Below are positions 31,873 to 44,130 of a stretch of 64,000 nt of DNA, piece by piece. Source of the DNA: Maratus speciosus (Eukaryota; Arthropoda; Arachnida; Araneae; Salticidae). A program made the translations under genes and the position numbers. The notes beneath the pieces are model-generated. The model did no database searches. It had not been told where the DNA came from and was given only the letters and a program-made list of their open reading frames with translations. The stretch's first letter is position 1. Each line of letters begins with the position of its first letter. The DNA lies in NCBI GenBank assembly GCA_963932465.1, contig OZ010796.1, positions 75,412,974 to 75,476,973 of the forward strand. Reading direction: 5' to 3'.

Positions 31873-33223
31873 TTAAACAAGAATTCAGAATTGTCTTGGA
31901 GTGAAACCCGGTGTATTTTTGGCTGAGAAATTGGATTGCAACCACCAGATATTTTCCGATGAACTACCCGATGATTTTCGATACAAAAAATGATTGTTGT
32001 ACTGTGTTATTCCATCTTTTAAAATTTGTCTACGATTTTTTTAAAAGCTTATAAATCTAACATGGTTTTGTGCTATTTCATTGATGCATTTTAAGTTTTG
32101 TAATTCTAATGTAGTAAACGCTGTTTAATCGAATTATAACCAGTGTATCCGCTGATTCTAATATCCGAGAAAGAAAGCGTTATGATTTCATGCATTAAAT
32201 AGAGTGATTCGATTAGCCAGTGATTCAGACATTTCCACTGGAAGGGGGCGCTGTAATTACGATTTTTTGTGCCATTTTTATTATTGTACCATCGAAAAGT
32301 GTATGAAGCTAAGCATAGAATTGAACCAATTTTTTGTGTATATTTTTGGCTACGGCCAGCAGTTTCTCCTTGAATTTGGAAATATTCCACCATAAGGTGG
32401 CACTGTAACAGCGATTTTTGTAAAATTTTCTCGATTTTTTTTTTTTTTTTTTTTATTGTATATTGGCGGCTCGTGAAACGAAGGGAACTTCGCATCCTAC
32501 TAAGCTGGTTATTCACAAACAGCTGATGTACAACAGAATAACGAAAAAATTATTGATTTTAATAAATATCATGATCGAGATTAACTTATTCTTATTCTGA
32601 TTAATTGACTGGAGCAGAAATTTTAGATCAAAATCAAAGTTGGTATAATATTTAAGTATTAACATTTGGAACTACTTTTTGAAATATTAAGATGTATGAG
32701 ATAGAAGAAAGTTTTGCGATTGGCACATCCAATTATTTTTGTAACTTCATTATAAATATTTAAAATTAAAAGTAATTTTTTTAATTATAAATATTAAAAA
32801 TTAAAAGTAATTTTCTTTTTACTTATAAATATCAAAGTAATTTGAATTAAAATAAAACTAAATGTGACTTAAAGTAAAACAGTATTAAATAGTTAAAACA
32901 GAAAATCGGCATCAACTAAACCTATGTTTGGAGAAAATAACTGTTTAATCATGGGTATATTAGTAGATATTTTGTGTTTAAATTATACAACGAAAGTATG
33001 TATTTCTTTGTGAAAATACTCAACAATTATATGCACATTAATTGGTTAAAATTTGTTATACAAATTATCAGCATTTCATTGTACAAATTATTATTAGCAA
33101 TTATCAATATAGTCAATACCGTATCCAAATCCAATAGTAATTATCAGCATTTCATTGTACAAATAAGTAGAATATTTTAATGTTTAAACTACATTTTTTA
33201 TATAACATTATTAATATACATTA

Positions 33224-34863
33224 CAGGGCTTGAATTTTGAGACGGAATTGTAGGATTCGTGCCCTAAAGAATATCGGAGTGGGAGGATCCTGTTTCTAAA
33301 AAATCATTTTCCGAAAATGTTTCTTTGTTAAACGACGATCAAATCTCAGAACCGACTGACAAATTTCGTGATATTTTCCTCTATTGGTTGGCAGATTTCA
33401 CAGTTCATTCTTACAAGAAATTGATAAAATTCATGTTTGTTTTTCTGCATCTGACTGAAAAATTTTGCGATTTTTCTCCACGACCGACTGACGAATTTCA
33501 CGATTTTTTCTGGAGACCGATCGGTGAATTCCATAATTTTTTTTCTCGCGATCAATTGATAAATTTGGCAATTTTATTCTATGACCGATTGGCAAATTTC
33601 CTTCTTTGTTCTTGCGACATACTGATGAAAGTAACGATTGTTTTTCTGCATCCGATTGAACAATTTCGTGTTTTTTTCTCTGCGACGCCTGAGGAATTTC
33701 ACGATATTTGCTCATGACGGACTGGCAAATTTCACGATATTTTTCCGTGATCGATTGACGAATCTCGTGATATTTTCCCGCTGCCGATTTCCCACGAACT
33801 TCAGTTTATTTCTCGCGACCAGTTGACAATTTTTTTAATTTATTTTCACCATGATTGACGAAAGCAGCGATATTTTTTTCTACGACTGATTTACGTGTTT
33901 TGCAATGTTTTTACTGTGTACCCAAAGTAGGAAATAACTAAAAGGGCAGTAACGGCCACTGAAGACTGAACTCTACCAAATTGGCCAATAATCAGCACTA
34001 AACAAAATGAGGTTACACTTGTGATGCACATGAAAAAAAAAACAAACTGATGAACTTAAAAAGAAGTCATATTTAGAAACAGCAAACTAATTGATTCTCG
34101 CAGTTCACAGAAATTAGGACATTGTTTTTAAAATCAACCTTTTCTCGTGTAACAGAAGAAATCAATTGACTATTCCCTTTTCAAACTTTGGATATGGATT
34201 TAAAATTCCAATGCATGGAACATAGTTCAATTAACGAAAATACCAGGGATTACGGTTCTGACATAATTCCATTAAGGATATAATAAAGCACTTTTGTTCA
34301 GAAGTGACATACAATCATCGTAGGATATTGACAATACAACCACTAACCGCATATGCATTATTTGTGCAAGTAAGTTAAAAATGAATGCACATCAGATTTT
34401 GCAAAGTTTTCTAAAATTTTTTACCAGAGCATAACCATGTGTTTCCAATCATTTCAGAAGTTATAAAAGTTGCTCTGTGCTGTTTGTCAAAAGTATAATT
34501 TGTGAAAGAGGCTGAAACATGCAAAATGGAATAAAATCTAAATTAAGAAATTCATTTTGCAACCCAATTGTTAATTGCCCATAACATTAGGTGAAAGTTG
34601 AAAAAATAGACATGGTATATATAAAGCTTGATTCTGTTCCTTTGCTTTAATAAAATAAAAATTTTAGATAATTATCTTGAGTTCTTAATTTAAATTATTT
34701 CAATGGTATTTTGTCATGTCTGTATAAAGTAATTCTTTAAGTGACACATAAAAAATAACAGGGTTTAAAGATTTTTTTTCCTTTCTAACAGTTCAACTCC
34801 CCTGCATTTATAAATGTTGGGTAGGAATCTCCCCTCCTGGGAAAACTTGAATTTCAAGCCCTG
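33224..34863 (+). mobile_element. CAGGG-type TIR element with minisatellite (copy 2)
   Basis: Duplicate of 29362-31000 within the second copy of the 3.86-kb segment, with the same ends and the same diverged 30-bp array (about 33345-33880). Confidence 0.7.
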
Positions 34864-35403
34864 AATATTAAAAGAGATACAGTTTTTGTAAATTATATTT
34901 CAATACATTTAAAAATTTTTAATGATGTGTGAAACATGTTTTTAATTTATTGTTCTGAGATGGCGTTATATAAAGAAATAATTCATCATATAACTAAAAA
35001 AAAATCTAGTGCCGGATATCCGAATCCGGCAGGCAAAGGAGCTTCGGATATCCGGTAAAATCAATATCCGCTGCATCCCTAGTATAGATAAGACTTCAAG
35101 TTGAACCCAAATATTCTTTGAGGTCGGTAACGCTATTGAAGATATGTTAACGAAATTTTCAATAAATTTACATTGCTTTCCTTTTATGCAGAATTCGATG
35201 TCACTTAAAGTGCTGGTAGTGCCCAGTAATTCAGTCAACTATATCGTACTTAATATGTTAACTACAAACCAAAATACAGAGTACTAATTCAGCACTGTTT
35301 GGATGTGGATAATTATAAATTCCACCATTCTTGCGATATTATTACATTAACACAAAGCAAGGTAAGTCTATTGAAAATTTCGCTGAAACTGCTTCATTAT
35401 TAA

Positions 35404-35467
35404 CCCTTTCAGGGTAAAGCATTTTCATTCCTAAAATGCTGAAATAAATGAATGACACCGGAATTTA

Positions 35468-35501
<34 letters not shown>

Positions 35502-35741
35502 AAATAAGAAAGAGCATTTTTTGGACGGGAGGCTCCCGTCCACGATACCCCTTTAGCGGGATTTCAAAATTCTGGGCGCGAATCCCGCCTTGAAAATAAA
35601 AGAACCGTTGTGGTTTATTTGTTAGCTACATTTCACATATATAATAAACCTAAAAATTTTTCATTAAAATTCTGGTGCCATTGTGGTGTTTTGGAATTAA
35701 AAGTATGTGGTTTCATAAATATACCGCCGCCCCTCAAAGGG
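35404..35741. mobile_element. piggyBac-like MITE (copy 2)
   Basis: Duplicate of 31541-31872 flanked by TTAA (35400-35403 and 35742-35745). It differs mainly in a longer internal A-run. Confidence 0.85.
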
Positions 35742-36093
35742 TTAAACAAGAATTCAGAATTGTCTTGGAGTGAAACCCGGTGTATTTTTGGCTGAGAAAT
35801 TGGATTGCAACCACCAGATATTTTCCGATGAACTACCCGATGATTTTCGATACAAAAAATGATTGTTGTACTGTGTTATTCCATCTTTTAAAATTTGTCT
35901 ACGATTTTTTTAAAAGCTTATAAATCTAACATGGTTTTGTGCTATTTCATTGATGCATTTTAAGTTTTGTAATTCTAATGTAGTAAACGCTGTTTAATCG
36001 AATTATAACCAGTGTATCCGCTGATTCTAATATCCGAGAAAGAAAGCGTTATGATTTCATGCATTAAATAGAGTGATTCGATTAGCCAGTGAT

Positions 36094-36599
36094 ACAATTA
36101 ACCTGCGATTGCGTTATCAACAACTCACCCCCCCCCCCCCCTTAGAGCCAAATTCTGGCTGCGCCACTGACTCGTTCTCGCCACTTCAAAATTTCCATAA
36201 TTCCAAAAATTTTCAAAATTAGCAGGTATTCTCGGACACAGAACGACATTTTGAATTTGTATGTACTTAAAACGGCTCGTCCGTACAAGAAAAATTTCAC
36301 TTTAATTAATGCTAAGGTGCCATTGAAATCATTCTTTATTGTAAATGCGTTTGAAAGTTTTAGATATCCAAATTCAGATATTTTTTACTTTGCCATATAA
36401 CACAGATTAAAAATGTTGCATGAAATCTAAAAAATTAAAAATACATGTAATTCAATGTGTTTGCATGGGATTTTCCTGAACGAGAATTTATATCTTTTCT
36501 CTACCAGATGGCGAATTCGAGCGCTTTACTGCTACAACAACGAATTTCTTCGCAGTATTTTGAACAAATAAGCACTTATAACACTATAATACTCAATAA
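36094..36599. other. Spacer with a CAGTGGCGCAGCCAG-type repeat terminus
   Basis: At 36128-36169 a C-run is followed by AATTCTGGCTGCGCCACTG, i.e. an inverted CAGTGGCGCAGCCAG end with G-run. No partner end was found. The remainder is AT-rich with no coding. Confidence 0.5.
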
Positions 36600-37220
36600 A
36601 TCGCTATGCTAATGGACAATATTCTCCTGACGTCATAGTGGAAATCACGTGGTTACAGCGTCTAGAATATCTAGTGTGGAAATATGCTATTCAAACCTTA
36701 GAGGAGGAACTGAATAGAGAACGAATCCCTTTTTTATATCCGTCGAACCCTGGAGCACTCATGTCGTAGATCTCATCGCCAAAAGGGTGTCGTTTTTTGG
36801 CAATTTTCTGGTTTCATTCTCGTGATAAAAGAAACGCTCCAAAACGAACGCATTCAAAATAGGTCTTGGTGGCTGCGGGAAAAAACAATTTGGCGCGCAT
36901 TCTCCCCACCATCACGTGATGGTGGGAAGCATGATATGTGCTTCAAGAAAAGATTGCTATTTCTGCGTCCAGTTATACTATTAGAAGTCTATGATTCAAA
37001 CAGTGCTAAAAAATTTTATCCCTTAAATGCGCTACGATACTGCTAAAATGTCAAGTGTCTATTGCAGCGACATCTGTGGGATTTTCGTATTGCTAGTACT
37101 GCATTGTATAGACCAATTCGTTAGGTGGCAACGAGTCACATGATGTCCATATTTTTCCATGTTTTTGACGTCATCACCGCTAATGGAGCGGGAGATTTGG
37201 TGATTTTCTTGGCGATTTTC
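36600..37220. promoter_or_regulatory. CRE/E-box-rich island with a 22-bp palindrome
   Basis: GC-richer block with TGACGTCAT (36629 and 37164), CACGTG (36648 and 36913), GGCGCGC (near 36891) and a perfect 22-bp palindrome at 36905-36926 centred on CACGTG (arms CCCACCATCAC). CCATGTTTTTGACGTCAT near 37153 recurs at 52738, and the 37060-37115 segment resembles 52768-52835 inverted. A dispersed repeat family carrying promoter-like motifs is therefore at least as likely as a host promoter. Confidence 0.4.
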
Positions 37221-38360
37221 TGGCAACCTCGTATACTTTTGTTGACATACTAAAATTGTAAACAGGAAGCTATTAACCAGGATAATAACTTATAAAAAAC
37301 ATTATGTAAGATAATATATTTAAGAATATTAATAAAATCAGTGTTACAAATTATAACTTAAATATTTATTAAATATACAGTGGATAAAAAGGTTCCATTA
37401 GCAGCTATAATCATATAATAAAAAAATGATTTTTCACTCAAGATTATTTATTATGAAGTAAATGAAAATTTGTAGTTACAAAAAATATAACGATTGATTG
37501 ACATATTGCGAACGGAAACTTCCATATTTATTAAATGTTTCAATCGTAACGCCTATTGTATATATGTATTATATATATAACCGCATTTTAATATACTAGG
37601 CTGTAATGTCAAACCAGGATGCATTTTTTTTATTAATAATAATAAAAGCATGACACACAGAAATTGTATTGTATTTAAATTTCTTGTTATTTCTTTATTT
37701 TACTGTATTAGAATTTATCGAATTACAAAACTAATTAAATACTAATGTAAAATCAATACTTAAAATAAATGATATAATTCAAGAAATTGAGCATATATTA
37801 ATATTCATTAGCAATATTCACAAGTCATAAAATGTCAGCTTTTTAGCTTTTCCTTTACAGCATTTATCACTGCTCTAAAAAGTTAAGCATTCTTTTAATA
37901 TTAATTGGCATTGACAAATTGAATGTGTGCTGTAGATGTTTCTTAAAATAAATCTGATGGCACATTTGAAACTCTGAAAAATGTTTTGAAAGATTTACAG
38001 ATTATATTTGTTTTGTTTTCACAGATTTATTTTACTTTAATGTTCATTATTAATTGTTAAGTTAATAGAAAACTAATGTACTAAAACTTGTTAAGACAAA
38101 ATCACTAGAGACGAAGGGAAATTTTCATTTTAGATAGATTTCACTCAGCAAATATAATTATATGGTATTTCTTTCACCAGAGCCATGAAATTTTTGTATG
38201 TAATGAAAAGACTGTCTTTACCAAAATCCTGCACTAATGAAAGAATATCACCAACCCCAACGAGAATAATACCTTAACATTAAACATGCTTAAATTAATA
38301 TCTGTCTAAAGCAGAACTTTTTAAAAATCCCTGGCACTTCCTTCTGATGAGACATTACTG
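37221..38360. other. AT-rich, nothing recognised
   Basis: No frame, repeat end or RNA signal supported. Confidence 0.5.
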
Positions 38361-39174
38361 TACAGGCAAAGTTCTTTAATCTGCACAAGTTGGGACCAAG
38401 GGTTGTGCAAATTATAGAGTATTATAGATTACCGTATTTTCGGGCGTATGAGCCGCGGCGCATACGAGTTTGAAAGTATAAAATATTCTAAGTGCGGCAG
38501 ATACGGTGATTTTTTTTTCTTTTACAGCAATGTCTTATGGCATTTTTTTTTTTTTTTTTTTTTTTGTCAAACCGATATTTTATGACGCAATTTTCCCCTT
38601 TTTGATGAATAGTTTCATGCTCTCGAATTGGTACCAAAATATTAGAAAATGTCCCTCAACCGCAAATGTCCGAGAAATGTTATTTGTTTTGTTTATTTTT
38701 AAACAATCAGCGGGATGAATAACATTTGTCTCACCGGTTCTCAAGTTAAAAATGATTACATTTTCCGCCCATCGGTCAATAATTACTTTACCCTCCGGAT
38801 TATGGAATGTACAGCTGTCGCAAACTTTTCTTCTAATAAACCCCCTTTCCTTCCTCTTGCAAAGCAAAACTGTTCATAGAGTGCTCACTCAGTGAAATTA
38901 CTGGTCTCTAACTAGAGAAATCTCAAATCAAGGCATAGAACTTTTGTAGAATGGGTCTCCTAATACACAATAAAAACACAGGAGAGCAAGATTTTTTCTT
39001 TTTTTTTTCAGTACCGGACTCTATAAACTCGGCCCCTAAAATAGAGCCGTACCCAACTCGACCAGACAAAATGAATCCAAACTTTGAAATCGGTCGGGTC
39101 AGCAGAATTAGTAAAGTTTTTTTGCTGAGCCAGGTTGGGAGATAAACAAAAAGATATTTTTTTGAAAATATGTC

Positions 39175-39525
39175 GTTCGCATTCCATTATTTTTAAATGA
39201 TCTTTTTTGCATTGGATAGCTGAGGTCGGTCTATACAAAGAGTCATTTTTACTTTTTCGATTGTGTTTATAGGTTTGTTTTTTTTTTTTACTAGAATACT
39301 TTCACTTACGAAACTGATTCCGAAAATCAAAGTATACTACGAAAAAACATTTGTAAGCAAAATCGAAAAAGGGTCGAGATCGACCTCAGCTATTCGATGC
39401 AAAAAAAAAATCATTTAAGCATATTGAAATGCGAACCATGTATTTAAAAAAAAAAATTCTTCCATAGGATTAACATTAGCGAACGGCCGTTTACCCTTGA
39501 GTGAAGTAGCCGATTCATAGGGGAA
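39175..39525. repeat. Foldback repeat inside the nest
   Basis: Inverted arms about 39175-39265 and 39350-39435. Shared phrases: GCATTxxATTATTTTTAAAT, GCATTGGATAGCTGAGGTCG, and their reverse complement with CGACCTCAGCTATTCGATGC. Followed by TAACATTAGCGAACGG and TTCACTCAAGGGTAAACGG in inverse form. This is related to foldback elements at 46365-46790 and 62367-62654, which share TAATGTTAAACCAATGG-type text. Confidence 0.6.
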
Positions 39526-40299
39526 AAAAATCGGCCCGGCACGTGCAAAAAATTAATTAATTAATGGCCCAGCATAAAAGCTAAAAGTTTGGCCTGGCCC
39601 GGAAAACATTTAAAATCTCAGCCCGGCCCGACTGAATTTCTTCAAAACATTGATTTTTACGCCGATATGGTTAAAAATTGTTTCGTACGAAGAGTTCTCA
39701 ACAAAAATACTTATTTTATCTTTTTTTTATGTTTATAATCTTTATTTTTAAAGAAGCGCCTAATAAAATCACTCAAGTACTCATTTATAACTAATAAACA
39801 AACGTAATTTTGTTATCTCTTGACGCAACTAAAAGATAAACACACTTGATTTCAAATTCACCCCATCTCCTCGGACCGGACATTCTGACACATTACCCTA
39901 TGACCTTGACGTGTAGTTGGCTAATAGTTTCTGTTTCGTTTCTTTGAAAAGAACTTTGAATGCAGTAGAAAAAAGAGGTAACGAGATAAGAGATTTTTTA
40001 AATGCAAAGTGGATTCGTGAATTTTCTTCTCTTTCCTTAAACTTATGATATATATCTTCATAATAATTATCATCATAATAACTTATGATGAAAATGAAAG
40101 TCTAAATTCTGAGCAAGAAATATTTTTAAAACTTACAAAATTATTTTTAAAAATTAACAAGAAAAGATGCGTATTTAGCAAATAAAAAATAAAATCTACC
40201 ACAAACAGAATCAATGAAACAGTTATCAATAGGTGAACTGCTAAAAAAAAAAAGAAAGAAAGAAAAAAGGGGCGTTTCTAGTTATCCTAAAGTGTTTTC

Positions 40300-41228
40300 T
40301 CCAGTGTGAGATCTGCACGGGCCGGCTTTTCAGCCCGGGCCATACTCTTTTCTGAAGGTTCTGTCCGGGCCGGGTTAAGGCATTACTTTTTTCCTGAAAG
40401 ATTGGGCCGGGCCGGACCTAACTAATTTTTTCTGTACAGAGCCTGGACTGGTTTCATTCCTAGTCTTCACGATCCAAAATTTTTAGTCCTAGATTTGACA
40501 AAGCTCGTATGAAAATCATTGTCTTGTCGTGGCCTGGTCCGTTCAAAGGTCAGTAAAATTAGGCCTGGACCAAAAATGTTTGCAAAAAATGCATACATTT
40601 TTAAATCGCCATTATTCTACAATTAAACATTAAAATTTATATTCTTTTTAAAGAGTAGTAGATTTCATACGCTTATTAAAATATAGCTAAATTAAAATAT
40701 AGTAAAACGAGTGAAAAGAACCTGCCTATGATGGAATCCTGTTTTAAACTGAACAACGTGTTGAGGATCTTGTCTATAACGCTTTTTTTTTTTTGATACA
40801 ATTCCGTCTTAGCAGATTTTACTGTATAATATTTTTCAGATTTTTAACGCTTCAATACATAGAATATGGATTAACAAAAGTAATGATAACGGAAACATTT
40901 ACATACAAGAAATAGAGATTCATTAAAAAAATAAATATCACAGCCTGCGGCACTTCATCAATGTTCTGTAGAATTTCAGTCGGGCTGGGCCGAGATTTTA
41001 ACTTTTCCAAGCCAGTCTTGGGCCGAACTTTCAGCTGTTATATCAGGCCGAACCGAACTTTTAAATTTTTTACCGGGTCGGGCCAATATTTCTTTTGTAC
41101 GGCCGGACCGAACTTTTAATTTTTGTATCGGGCTGGTCCGTGCCGAATTTTTTTCTACGAGTCGGGCAGTCCCGACCTAGAAATTTCCGGCCGGGCCAGG
41201 AAATTTCGGCCCGTGTAGACCTCTAAGT
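40300..41228. mobile_element. GC-rich GGGCCGGG repeat, hAT-like ends
   Basis: Left text AGATCTGCACGGGCCGGC and, inverted from the right, AGAGGTCTACACGGGCCG. Reiterated CGGGCCGGGC-type motifs near both ends stand out against the AT-rich background. A similar GC-rich motif block precedes it at 39530-39640. TSD not resolved (AGTGTTTT and AGTGTCTC are imperfect candidates). Confidence 0.5.
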
Positions 41229-41668
41229 GTCTCTATACGATATTTCAAGACCTCTAAAATCCGGAAAAGTCGTGGCCGAAACGATTTCGGAATTTAGATT
41301 GTACAAATATCAGTTCCTTGGGTGCGGCGCTTACGTCGATAAACTTTTTTTTAACAGATTTTCATTGGTGCGGCGGGTATTCCAGAAAATACGGTATATA
41401 TCATTTTCTTTTTTCTGGTCATTGTTTTAATTCCATATTCAGTATAACATGAAAATAAAAATGGGAAATATAATAATTTAATATGCTATCTCAAAAAATG
41501 CATTTTTCAAATTCTTTTATTAAAAAATTGATTGTTATTTACTTTTTCTTTAAATTTTTAGATATTTCTTTTAAAAAATCATTTTTGGACCCAGAATTTG
41601 TAAATTTGTTTACATTCATTAAGCAATGCGAATTATAGAAAATTGTGGATTATAGATCCTTGACTGTA

Positions 41669-42751
41669 TTTTATTACTATAATAATAGTTCTTTCAGAAA
41701 AACTGTATTTTTTGTTAGTTAGGCACAGTTGATAAATTGACAAATAGTGTTCTCGTCACAATCATTTGTACTGCATTCATTTCATTTAAAATATAAATCT
41801 TTCACTTATTATATTCAAAAATAAACGATCAAGTGCGAGTACTACTCGCGCTCAGAGGATTCTGTACAATAAATCTATGAATTATTAACTCTTATTAAAA
41901 AAATCATTACTAAAAGAAAAGTAACGCTTTGTAAAAAACTATACAGCATAGGGTTTGGTTTAGCTGTATATATACTAGAAAAGTATGAATGGGTATACTG
42001 TAAAGGTTCAAAGAGATATGAAGCCTAAATTCTATCAAATGTTTCTATTTTGTATAACAGTTATTTAAATAAAATAAAATTTGCTTTTTCTTTTTGTGTG
42101 CAAAAATTACCTTAAATGGGTGTCCAGGAGGGCAGAGACGATTTTTCTTTTTGATTTAAGTGTTCAACAATTACTTTAAACGGGGGTTCTTTTTACTTTT
42201 GTATGTTTGCAGCGATATAAAGATATTATTTTACATTTAAATAACTTTATATCAATTAATATGTAAAAGAGATAGTTACTATTTAAAAGGTATGACTATT
42301 TTGATGTAAAGAAAAAAAAATAACAAAAAAATATATTTTTTGGATAAATAAATAACAATTTCAAAAAACAATACCCTTTTCCCCAGAAATATCTTATGAC
42401 AACCAAGTGTCAGACTTCTCCCCCAACCTAAAATTATTATATATTTAGTTATATCATGCAAATCAGCCAAAAAATGTAGATTTGTATAAACACTGCAGCA
42501 GCAAAAGGGGGTTGCATTTCAAAATTAAAATTTCTCCCAGAGTATTTAAAAAACTGATAAGATGTATTAAAAATACCTTATGTTACGATAAAAATATGTA
42601 AAAACCAATGTAAAGAAAAGCATATGTAGCACAAAACATTTATCATTTGTTTCAAGGCTTTATAAAAGGAATCTTTATTTCAACACAAATTTAATGAAAG
42701 AAAAAGTTAAGAGCAATATGTCTAATGTGAGGAGTAATTATCAGTGTGTTA
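41669..42751. other. AT-rich, nothing recognised
   Basis: No gene supported. A GAGTACTACTCGCGCTC phrase near 41838 is mildly unusual. Confidence 0.5.
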
Positions 42752-42759
42752 TTAATGTG

Positions 42760-43026
42760 GGTACTACTTGATTATCCCGTCGACCAATTTCACCAAATTA
42801 TACAAATTTACATAATTTTATTTTAAATAACGAAAGAAAAAATAAATTAGTAAAACATTAATAAAAAACAAAAAAAAAGTAGAATTAAAAATCACTTGAT
42901 GACATAACAAACACTTGTATCATATTTAATGTCCAGTGAATATGACATTTACGATCATCCATTATTGGCATTTAATCTTATAGTTTGATGACAATTTTTT
43001 GGTGGACGGGATAATCAAATGGTACC
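42760..43026. mobile_element. GGTAC-terminated MITE, copy A, 8-bp TSD
   Basis: Perfect 8-bp TSD TTAATGTG (42752-42759 and 43027-43034). Ends begin GGTAC and share ATTATCCCGTCGACCA (left) with TGGTGGACGGGATAAT (right). 267 bp, AT-rich interior, no coding. Same family as 48262-48502. The 8-bp TSD suggests hAT or P-type transposition. Confidence 0.9.
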
Positions 43027-44130
43027 TTAATGTGTACGGGGTTCTACATGCATAACGTTAGCAATATTTAGATAATTTTACCCCCTTCCCCCTCACTTAC
43101 AGTATCATATGTTATCATACTTCACCCCCCCCCCTCCATAATGATATCATTATCAATGTTTAAAAATCCTTTTTATTCTTATATGTTACTACTATTGTTT
43201 TCCCACTCTCTCTTTTTTTTTTTCTCTTTGAAGATTACAGCGGCTTTTCTATGAAGTCTTTAACCCCCTCACTGACAAGCCTGTGTTAATACATTCACCA
43301 AGCTCCAGGTTTCACTGCAATACAAGCAATATTTAAAGTAATATAATTCTATTGATTTAATGTATTTTTAAATGATTAATACCTCCAAGGATTGCATTCA
43401 TATTCGTTATTAAGTTTTTTTTTTTTTTTAAATGTTCAAAGAATCATTTTTTTTAGCATTTAAAACAAAATACAGAGAAAACAACATTACAAGTTTGCCC
43501 TTTTCCAAGACAGTCGGAGGATTAAACACATTAATACTAAACTTATTTTGTTTGTTTCTGCTTTTAGGCCAGTGGTTAGGGGGTTGAATTCGGAATTAAT
43601 TAGGGGAAGGCTGGAAATTATTTTAATCCCTTCAGTTTAGGTCTAGAATGAATATGCTATGTTTTCCTCCTCGTACTATGTGAGCGTTAGGAAATATGTA
43701 TACATTTACAGTCAAAAAACACATTCTTTTACATACCATAACAGTATCTCCAAATAACTAACTCTGTCCAAAATATTGTCAATACAAATGTTGTAGAGCT
43801 TGAAATTCAGAGTAAAATAAGTACCTACACTTAATATTTTTGTTGAACATTAATGTCACAATTCCAGTTTAAAGTTTTAGACCTGTGGTCAGGGGGTTGA
43901 ACTCGGAATTAAATAGGAGAAAACTGGAAATTGTTTTAATCCCTTCAGTTTAGGTCTAACGTACTATGTTTTCTTCCTCGTACTTGGGTGAATGTTAGAA
44001 AATATGCATATATTTATTTTCGAAATAGCCCACATTGGTTTTTATTTGTCAAATATTGTATCATGCAAGGAGTAACAATTCTCCAAAACCCCTTCCAAGT
44101 AAGTATATTGGCTGCACCACTGGTATAAGG
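43027..44130 (+). repeat. ~310-bp direct duplication and repeat terminus
   Basis: A block starting TTTTAGGCCAGTGGTTAGGG (43563-43710) is repeated, diverged, at 43873-44018. Both copies contain GGGGTTGAAxTCGGAATTAA and CCCTTCAGTTTAGGTCTA. The stretch ends at 44122 with an inverted CAGTGGTGCAGCCAAT terminus. It is probably one old element of the CAGTGG-with-G-run group. No TSD found. Confidence 0.6.

Larger units (their letters stand above)
28363..32224 (+). repeat. 3.86-kb tandem duplication, copy 1
   Basis: Nearly identical to 32229-36093. I noticed only scattered single-base differences (for example G/A at about 28711 against 32574, and A/G at about 30036 against 33898) and homopolymer lengths. 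The join between copies carries four extra bases TCAG (32225-32228). Contents: end of the 150-bp array, an AT-rich block, a CAGGG-type TIR element with a 30-bp minisatellite, a hAT-like end fragment, a piggyBac-like element and AT-rich sequence. No host gene. Confidence 0.95.
32229..36093 (+). repeat. 3.86-kb tandem duplication, copy 2
   Basis: Second copy of 28363-32224. Ends in ...GATTAGCCAGTGAT at 36093 and then diverges. Contains equivalent copies of all internal elements. High identity implies a recent duplication, or an assembly artefact. Confidence 0.95.
38432..41394. mobile_element. CCGTATTTTC-terminated TA element, nested, itself invaded
   Basis: Ends CCGTATTTTCGGGCGTATGA and, inverted, CCGTATTTTCTGGAATACCC, with GCGGCGCA-like phrases just inside both. 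It is flanked by TA (38430-38431 and 41395-41396). Superfamily uncertain; the TA duplication suggests Tc1/mariner-pogo. A minus-strand frame at 38580-38867 reads protein-like (VIIDRWAENVIIFNLRTGET) but I do not recognise it. It contains the foldback segment at 39175-39525 and the GC-rich element at 40300-41228. Confidence 0.65.
38363..41666. mobile_element. Pogo/Tigger-like element, outer of a nest
   Basis: TA-flanked (38361-38362 and 41667-41668). Ends CAGGCAAAGTTCTTTAATCT and, inverted, CAGTCAAGGATCTATAATCC, followed by ATTATAGA phrases. This fits CAGT...TATAATCCGC-type pogo/Tigger termini. Its own sequence is only about 340 bp. The rest is the nested insertion 38432-41394. No transposase. 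Confidence 0.65.

Noticed and set aside
32106..32516. 136-codon minus-strand frame
   Set aside because: It spans the duplication junction and the T-run at the end of the 150-bp array. It is a rearrangement artefact.
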